A stretch of 64,000 nt of DNA from Thereva unica (taxonomy: Eukaryota > Arthropoda > Insecta > Diptera > Therevidae), in assembly GCA_949987705.1 (NCBI GenBank), contig OX465283.1, positions 11,140,207-11,204,206 on the forward strand, written 5' to 3'. A program made the translations under genes and the position numbers. The notes under the pieces were generated by a model, which saw only the letters and a list, made by a program, of their open reading frames with translations, made no database searches and was not told the DNA's origin. Below are positions 57,482 through 64,000 of this stretch, piece by piece; within the stretch, counting starts at the first letter, position 1, and every line of letters begins with the position of its first letter.

Positions 57482-58397
57482 CCTAGGACGAGATTTCCAG
57501 AAAAAAGAAGGTTTTCTAGGGGATTAATAGCTTCTATTATGGGTATTCGACTCTTGCATCCGCCTCGTGCCTTCCTTTAGATTCAAGGGCTTAGACCCTA
57601 GAAACATTTTGGTTTTGCTACTAGTGAAAATGCCATACACGCTAGTGGAACGATGCAGGTCTGATTTAGGTGGCTTTGTCGAAAGCATAACGTCCTAGTC
57701 CAGGTTCCTCGACATAAAAAGGTGGATTGGTAGATTCTATATTGATCTGATGCGCGTGTTTTGAAAAAAATTCTCTGAACTAACAAATTTTTCAATCGTC
57801 GTCTTTTGAAAAATCGCACAAATTTCACTTAATATGCACTAACTAAATGGAAATAACATGCAATGACTGACTAGTGGAAAAAACAACTCAATCACGACCA
57901 ATATCGAAACACAGCAGTGGTGCCGTTTGACCATTAAGGATTAATCACTGTCAACCACATGCAATTCGCCATTGTCTATTTTCATTTAAACCCTTCAATC
58001 GATAAAAGCGAACTCTGGGAACATTTTCGATGCACTTCCATCTCTCTGGCTGTTTATATCGATTGGACGATGAGAAAAAGGACAAACCAATCACTGTGAT
58101 GATCACACATTTCAATTGTATAAACATATCGACTAGATAACAATAAATAGATTGGAAATTGGTGTGTCTTTAAGAAATAATTTAAGCAGAAGTATCGCCT
58201 ATTTTTCATTTTTTATATCACGGGATAGACACAAGAACTAGAGATTAGAGTTGAGCCGGGCTTACAAGAGGCAGTTCATTTGTCCCGTACACGATAGTAA
58301 ATTGTACTGAGGCCTCAACTTTTTTAAATGTCCCGGTTCAAAAACAATGTACTACTGGAATATGAGCGTGTATCGTGCGATTATAAATTACGAAGTG
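57482..58397. other. Spacer with one segment shared with 37155-37250
   Basis: No gene. At 58245-58335 the sequence GTTGAGCCG...GGCAGTxCATTTGTCCC...AAATTGTACTGAGGCCTCAA matches 37155-37250 in the same orientation at about 85-90 percent by eye. That copy adjoins a minus-strand LINE relic. Confidence 0.45.
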
Positions 58398-58561
58398 GAG
58401 AGACATTTCGTACTTCTTCTGCGGCAATAAAATATCCAATTTGAACTGCGCCGAGGTGAGATTGTAAACACGAACTGCAGAGACATTTTCTTACTGCTTT
58501 TGCCGCGGTAAAATATCCAATTTAAACCGAGACGTGGTGAGATTGTAAAAACGAACTGGAG
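58398..58561. repeat. About 80-bp tandem repeat, two units
   Basis: GAGACATTT at 58401 and 58481 begins units sharing AAAATATCCAATTT, then GGTGAGATTGTAAA and ACGAACTG. The period is 80-81 bp. The array leads into the 45-bp minisatellite. Confidence 0.75.
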
Positions 58562-59100
58562 AGAAATCTCTTACATTTTTGGAGGGAGGTAGATTTTGTA
58601 CGGAAGAGACAATTCTTACAATTTTCGAGGGAGTTAAGTTTTGTACTCGAGAGATTTCTTACATTTTTGGAGGGAGGTAAATTTTGTACTGAAGAGGCAA
58701 TTCTTACATTTTTCGAGGGAGGTAAATTTTGTACTGAAGAGACAATTCTTACATTTTTCGAGGGAGGTACTGAAGAGGCATTTCTTACATTTTTCGAGGG
58801 AGTGAAGTTTTGTATTCGAGAGATTTCTTACATTTTTCGAGTGAAGTAAATTTTGTACTGAAGAGACAATTCTTACATTTTTCGAGGGAGGTACTGAAGA
58901 GGCATTTCTTACATTTTTCGAGGGAGTGAAGTTTTGTATTCGAGAGATTTCTTACATTTTTTCGAGGAAGGTAAATTTTGTACTGAAGAGACAATTCATA
59001 CATTTTTCGTGGGACGTAAATTTTGTATTGAATAGACAATTCTTACATTTGTCGAAGGAGTGAAGTTTTTTACTCGGGAGACATTTCTTACTTCTTTTTA
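58562..59100. repeat. 45-bp minisatellite, about 13 units
   Basis: The core unit contains TTCTTACATTTTTCGAGGGA, GGTAAATTTTGTACT and GAAGAGACAA. Because 45 is a multiple of three, short frames stay open on both strands and yield repeating peptides (for example LTFFEGGKFCTEE). Some units lack 9 bp. A block of about 100 bp at 58741 recurs at 58865, a higher-order period of 124 bp. Confidence 0.85.
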
Positions 59101-59149
59101 GGCGAAGTGCGATTAGAAATATACTTTCTGGTGGCATAGCTTTCATACC

Positions 59150-59580
59150 TACTCTGGGTCAGTTTAATGCAAGAGAAATTCCAAACCGTGATTCTGAAGC
59201 CATGCCAGTAACTACAACTACAACATTGTCTCCGCTTTCGGAGCTGGATGACTCTGGATTTGGGATGACTTTGATAAGCAGGTGTATGACTTAATAAAAA
59301 CCACAAATGAAACAACTGAAGCCATAGATAAATACCTTGTAGAGCCACTGTTGCTAAGATAGAAAGACCCAGCAAATTGGTGGTTATTCGAGAAAAGGTC
59401 AAGCTGTCTAGGATCACTATCAACTTTTTTAACTAAGACCGTGCAACGTTGCAACTTCTGTGCCTTCTGAACGCTTCTTTTCTAAAGCAGGTCAAGTTCT
59501 GGTAGAAATAAGAAATAGGTTAAGTGGCAACAAAGTGTCACAGATACTATTTTTAAATCTCTATCTATAAAATATAACAA
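59150..59580 (+). pseudogene. hAT transposase C-terminal (dimerisation) relic
   Basis: YLVEPLLLR, a stop, then KDPANWWLFEKRSSCLGSLS leads, after a frameshift near 59440, into TSVPSERFFSKAGQVLVEIR followed by NRLSGNKVSQILFLNL. The family form is YLxxPxxxRxxDPLxWWxxNxxxxPxLxxLAxxxLxxxATSVPSERxFSxAGxxxxxxRxRLxxxxVxxLxFLxxN, the hallmark of hAT enzymes. Earlier parts (LSPLSELDDSGFG near 59230) are probably the linker. The catalytic core is absent, and no terminal repeats or 8-bp duplication were found. Confidence 0.8.
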
Positions 59581-59847
59581 AAAAAATATTTTCGTGTTAT
59601 TTTCAATTTAAGGGAGTTTCATTTTAAATCTGTAAATATGTTTTTCCTTATACAGTTTACAAACATTTTAAAGAATATTTTTGTAATTAACATTCATAGG
59701 CACGTTAATTAATGTTCCCATTCATTCATTCATCGAATCCCCTCTTTCGCAAACGCAATAGATCTTCCCGCATCGCAACATTGAGCCATTCGCTACGTGA
59801 CGTGCTAGCAATACAATGACACCTCGCCTCATATGAAGTGAGACATT

Positions 59848-60052
59848 GTACTGGTTCAAAAGGAAAAAGAGGCTCCTCTTACAAACTCATTTTATAATCG
59901 TGTCCTACCCAACACTACTAGAGATATCTACTCCAGAGTTGTAGATAATGGAAGGCGTCCAGTTTTTTCTTCTAGTTTTTATAATAGACTGGCGCTCAAG
60001 ACAGCTTTGCTTTTAGAGAATAATCTGCGTTACAACTATAGTTTTCATAATT
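59848..60052 (+). other. Open frame without a start, unrecognised
   Basis: The frame reads DIVLVQKEKEAPLTNSFYNR and continues for about 48 more codons (including DIYSRVVDNGRRPVFSSSFY) to a stop. Composition looks protein-like, and it ends directly before a MITE, but there is no Met, splice acceptor or family match. It may be the tail of a decayed element or chance. Confidence 0.15.
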
Positions 60053-60055
60053 GAA

Positions 60056-60362
60056 GGCCCTCCGCACACGAGTCGACCGATTTGAAAACCCTGCTTCAAA
60101 CCGGTTTCACAACAATCACGCTGACAACCAGTTTGCAACCAAACTGAGACCTTTATCCACACATCAGCGCAACTGATTTTAGATCAAACGGTGTTCTGTG
60201 TCCACATAATTTTTTGTCATGAAGATTTGGCAATATGTCAAGTAGTTCAGATGCGATGCAGCCATAAACAGAGATCGCTTGCGAATGGAAAGAACAGTCG
60301 CACGTGACCAGCTGCAAACTAGTTTCAAATCAGTCGTTTCTGTCGACCCGTGTGTGGATTCC
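60056..60362. mobile_element. 307-bp MITE with GGCCCTCCGCACACG-type ends
   Basis: The left end GGCCCTCCGCACACGAGTCG and the right end CGACCCGTGTGTGGATTCC are imperfect inverted copies. Pairing extends inwards through GATTTGAAA. A GAGTCGAC/GTCGACCC core is well kept. No target duplication is clear and there is no coding sequence. GGCCC-starting ends occur in PIF/Harbinger-type elements among others; I do not assign it. Confidence 0.6.
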
Positions 60363-60383
60363 TACTTCCGTACTTCTTCTTTC

Positions 60384-62000
60384 TTCTTATATCCGTTAGC
60401 CAGCGGTGCGAGCGGGACGTCCCCGCAACGGATACGCTGCTGTAGGGGCCGCTGGGTCTCGAACTCTATTCACGATTAGTTTCCATTTTAGCCAATTTTT
60501 GGCGACGTCTCAAGCCTCGATAACTGATAATCTTTGATTATTTAGGTCGCCTTCGATATTCTTTAGTCAGGTTTTCTTCGTACCGATTTCTGCATTCTCC
60601 AATCTGCGGGACGGTCTCGCCAGAGAAGTTTACGTGGTAGGCGGTTATCATCCATTCCGAAAACATGTCCAAACCACCGTAGGCGATGTTTTTGGCGGTC
60701 GATGCCACTTTCGTTTCCTCAACCAATGATCCCAAATATTTGAACATCGGAACCTGCTCGATTTGGGTTCCATTGAGGTGAACACTGGCCCTCGATCCGT
60801 CCATTGTGAGCACTTTGGTCTTCTTTGCAGTGATTTTTAACCCATATGACTGAACGATGCCGGAAATATCGTAGAAGATGTCCGTTGCTTCGGCATCCTT
60901 GTCGGCGAAGACGGCGCTATCGCTGGCGAACATTAAGTCGGTTACGTATGTAGTTATTGTCGTCGAATCGAACTCCGAGTCGTTCATCGAATGCTTCACG
61001 TGCGAGCGACGTCTCCTTGCCGGACACCAGTTTTGCTGGTTCAGCCATCGTACAAGCCTTTGATAAGTTGGATGATTTTCAATGGCACGTGTTTGGTTTC
61101 CAAGGTCCTGCACAAATTGTTCCAATCGATGTAACGAAAGCGGATTTAAAATCGATAAAAATGACGAACTTTTTCTTCCATTAGGTGGCGGAGTGCGAAT
61201 ATTTGATCAATACATCCGCGATGTGGCCTAAATCCAGCTTGTTTTTTCCGGCTCGTTTGCTCTCGATGTTTTGTTTCCGCGATGATTTTCGTAAATACTT
61301 TGCCGTCGATCGAAAGCAGGCTAATACCGCGATAATTCTTGCATTCCAGACTGTCGCTTTTTTTGTTTTATTTTTAAAATTGGCACAAAGATCGCTTTCT
61401 TGCACGCCGACTGGACACGATCTGAATGCCATAAGTGTCAAAGTCGACATTTTCATTCGCTTCGGCTGATCAACGAGGTCCAGACAGCTGTGCGAGACCC
61501 ATGGCTGCGTCCGGTGGACACAACTCCTTTGCATGCCCCACAATAGACTCCAACAATTGCCTTTCTTCTACATCGATATCGTCCGGTATGTCGAATTTGT
61601 TGGATAGTGACATTTGAGACTCTCGCCCGACAACGCCGGGTTCCGTAGCATCGCCCAATCCTTCCGGGCTGGTAGTGACGCCGTTTTATTCGCTCTTTGT
61701 AATCGCTTCTGTAATTTCGCTCGATACAAGATCGCAAGAGCGATCTACAATAGGCCCCACGCATTGCATGTACGTCTTTGAGCGTCGATCGGAATCTTGC
61801 GTTGATTAAAATGTAGTCTAACATCGCCGAGTCTTTGCTGAATAGATTTCGCCAGGTGAGTTGGTGTTTGAGTGGATGGCGGAAAATGCTGTTGCCAACG
61901 ATCGGTTGGTGCATAAATAGATACAATATGGGTCTTGATCGTTGCACCGATGGCTAAAACCGTCAACTGCCAAACGTTCCTGCCTTGAATTCAACGTGTT
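60384..62000 (-). pseudogene. RTE-like LINE relic, copy 2
   Basis: This is a minus-strand relative of the 13.7-15.4 kb relic. AMLDYILINARFRSTLKDVH and AMRGAYCRSL near 61800 end the endonuclease. LDLVDQPKRMKMST near 61470 is the linker. ARIIAVLACFRSTAKYLRKS and AGKNKLDLGHIADVLIKYSH near 61200-61330 are the fingers. TDLMFASDSAVFADKDAEAT is motif C, with the usual ADD changed to ASD. YGLKITAKKTKVLTMDGS and FKYLGSLVEETKVASTAKNI are motifs D and E. The C-terminal stretch at 60400-60600 shares DNA with copy 1 around CGTCCCCGCAACGGATACGC. It lacks motif A and motif B and is dead. Confidence 0.78.
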
Positions 62001-62084
62001 TATCTGGATTAGGGCATGAAAACCCCTCAGGGTGCTTGAACAAATTACAAACTCGCTCTGTAAAACTTATAGGTAATGGTATCA

Positions 62085-62240
62085 TGTCTTCCTGAACTGA
62101 GTCACCATAGGAATGTAGCAGCCCTGTCAATATTTCTCCGCTATTATCGCAGCCACTGCCACACCGAAATAAATAACCTTTTGGCTTCAAGTCTCAATAC
62201 CTGTGTGCCATTCACCCAAACGAGCCACGGTATGGCTGAA
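62085..62240 (+). pseudogene. CR1/Jockey-type LINE fragment
   Basis: LSHHRNVAALSIFLRYYRSH and CHTEINNLLASSLNT match LSHRRNVAALTKFYRYYHSD and CSSELNALLPPRHS of the copy at 48-49 kb. It is cut on both sides; a 3'-end piece of the family reappears at about 62745. Confidence 0.7.
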
Positions 62241-62310
62241 AAAAATTGGACTTTCCCCACAAAATTCTACACTTTTCCTTAACTACAGGGATCAAACTTT
62301 TAGCTTCAAG

Positions 62311-62470
62311 AAATTGTATAGGACGAATAAAATGGGAAATTATTTTGGTGACCCATAAAGGGAGCTATTATCATACTCAGTAGGCTGGTTCTGGTTCGTT
62401 TGCATAGGACAAGCAGCGTTTGGACCTGGATAGTGCTTAGTTAGGGGACCGCTTGGTAAAATGACACTCT
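62311..62470 (+). mobile_element. 5S-rRNA-derived SINE, copy D
   Basis: The only plus-strand copy. GAAATTGTATAGGACGAATA matches the leader of copies B and C. ATCATACTCAGTAGGCTGGT, AAGCAGCGTTTGGACCTGGA and TAGTGCTTAGTTAGGGGACC follow, then GCTTGG. The last part is close to the 3' half of insect 5S rRNA (GTACTTAGATGGGGGACCGC). It lies between two pieces of a CR1/Jockey-type LINE, so it may have inserted into that copy. Confidence 0.72.
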
Positions 62471-62506
62471 TGTTTGGAATGATCGGCAGCATTTTTAAAT
62501 TTTTGT

Positions 62507-62615
62507 GGAGGTGAGACTAGGACTTGCTAGCAGAGCTGTTAGGTCTTCGTCTGCAGTGACTCTTCTCGGTTTTTGACAGAAGTGACAAATCGAGTGCCAC
62601 CACCTTCCGAGATCT
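62507..62615. repeat. Interspersed repeat shared with 28976-29085
   Basis: The second copy of the segment with AGGACTTGCTAGCAGAGCTG, GACAGAAGTGACAAATCGAG and TGCCACCACCTT. Same orientation as the first. Confidence 0.55.
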
Positions 62616-62744
62616 TCGTTAGTCGTTCGCCTCTCCCGCCGCAACTGTCAGATTCTGATGAAACCGCCCGAGTATTGATGATCTGCACCTGGGATGAATG
62701 ATCATGCTCTCTACAACCATTTCATCCTATCGTTTGTCTCTTCA

Positions 62745-62895
62745 TATTTCAATGTCTCATAGTTCTATAACTTCTAGGAAGACAATTCGTGGAAACTTAT
62801 CGCCCCTCCTTGAACACGCTTCAAACCTTTATTAACCTTCTCTATCACTCAAACGAAGCTTACTACTAGATATGACCTGAACAGCATTGCTCACT
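62745..62895 (+). mobile_element. Probable 3' end of the CR1/Jockey-type LINE
   Basis: GAAGCTTACTACTAGATATG resembles the shared UTR block (AAGCTTACTACCAGACATTG) of the fragment at 2.8 kb and the copy at 49.5 kb. The upstream part is only loosely similar. It may be the far end of the fragment at 62.1 kb, separated by the 5S SINE and other insertions. Confidence 0.4.
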
Positions 62896-64000
62896 AAAAT
62901 CAATTCACTGATCAATTTGCTCTATTAACGCCTGAAGAAGCATTTCTGATCAAATATGTTGAATAATTCAGGAAGCAACATCGTTGCCCTAACAACAGTC
63001 AGGAAAATGATTTAATTATTAATATTTTATTAAGGAATATTTTCCCAGATTCCAGGTACCTTTTCCATCACAATAGTGTACTATAGCATAAAATTTGATC
63101 CATTAAATCAAAAATTTTCCGAACGAGATAAATTTATCATAAAAACCGGGTATAAAAAAATATGCGATGTTCTACTTAAGCTTACGTTGCTATCTAAAGT
63201 TTTTCACCTGTTGCACCAACCTTGATGAAAAAAGGCAAAGAACGAGGGGAAAATGTTTTATAAAAGTAAGTCCTTAACCGTCTGCACCTAACATTTTCCT
63301 AGCATCATTGCCCTTCACTTAGCTTTTTTTTTATATATCTGCGAATGAACAATTTTATTTAAGCACCTGAACAGTAGCAGGAGCAACAACAACAAAAATA
63401 CCACCAAAGTCAAGCTATTAGACCAACAATAACAAAATATTGTATATGTATATACCACAAGTTCGTCTACTCTATAACATCACATTAGCACGGTTCTTAT
63501 AGCACGGAAAATACCTTTTTTTTGTTGTGGTACGACCTAAGTTCCACCTGTTCGTTTTTCATTTTGCAAGGATGATTGGACCCTTTTTCGTTTAGCACGT
63601 TAGAAAAGGTTTGAGAAAGGTGAAAAATATTGCAGGTTGTATACACCTGAATAAGTGAAGAGGAAAAAGACAAGGTGGTGCCGCTGGCTGCCTTACAGTG
63701 ACTTGTCAACATTTTCTCTCTGCTGCTCTCTGATGAAGCCATTTAGATCTGTCTCGTTACCTTTCGAAAATAGCAAAAAGTCGTTAACTCTGCAAAACCA
63801 TAACCGAAACTCTTACTTAACCTCAAACATACCCCAACCAACCAAAAAGTCATTAGCTTTATATTAGTGGGTATTGTGGCGGTTCGGTGTGGCAACCACC
63901 GTCCCAGAACTGGAAACCCTTTTTCGGGGTAAAATTATGGCGGTAAAGGGGGGGGGGGAAACGTTTGATTGTTGAAATAGTGCTGCACGATGTTGACACA
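62896..64000. other. Spacer, no supported gene
   Basis: A+T-rich with T runs, a CAACAACAACAA tract near 63389 and a run of ten G residues near 63949. No coding signal. Confidence 0.4.

Overview
This is a gene-poor, repeat-dense stretch of an animal genome, most likely an insect and plausibly a dipteran. The evidence is the mix of mobile elements: LOA-, R1-, CR1/Jockey- and RTE-type LINEs, Tc1/mariner, hAT, Transib and Ty3/Gypsy relics, many small inverted-repeat elements, and A+T-rich spacers with short homopolymers. I found no host gene with a convincing exon structure, no functional tRNA or rRNA gene, no CRISPR array and no bacterial signature. The species cannot be named from what I can see.

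Layout. 1-15.5 kb: a Tc1/mariner transposase relic, RNase H and 3'-end scraps of LINEs, a 111-bp tandem repeat, a foldback element, a LOA-like endonuclease relic (minus strand), a microRNA-like hairpin and an RTE-like LINE relic (minus). 15.5-38 kb: the first of four 5S-rRNA-derived SINE copies, a 964-bp inverted-repeat element with TA flanks, three minus-strand LINE relics, a 354-bp MITE with perfect 20-bp ends, a Gypsy fragment with a polypurine tract, a second Tc1/mariner relic, a tRNA-derived SINE, two more 5S SINE copies and another LINE. 39-43 kb: an R1-like LINE split by a 1.77-kb Transib element (ends CACAATGG, flanked by CGGCG) that still holds spliced 3' exons of a RAG1-related transposase, followed by a 1.24-kb inverted-repeat element with repeated ACAGTCCYCTG motifs. 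43-50 kb: simple repeats, LINE scraps, a 980-bp near-palindrome and a 5'-truncated CR1/Jockey-type LINE. 50.6-54.7 kb: the only intact coding unit, a two-ORF L2/Crack/Kiri-group LINE with an (AAATTG)n tail. 55.2-57.5 kb: a 5'-truncated LOA-like LINE with an 11-bp target-site duplication. 57.5-64 kb: a 45-bp minisatellite with higher-order structure, a hAT transposase tail, a 307-bp MITE, a second copy of the RTE-like LINE, and more LINE and SINE pieces.

How it fits together. The window reads as layers of nested insertions. The LINE relics would have been the source of the reverse transcription that spread the SINEs. The short inverted-repeat elements lack transposases here and must have been mobilised from elsewhere. 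Only the 50.6-54.7 kb LINE looks potentially active. The observations most worth following are the Transib element, the 5S-derived SINE family, the microRNA-like hairpin, the inverted-repeat element with internal ACAGTCCYCTG motifs, and the extra hydrophobic ORF linking the two ORFs of the intact LINE.
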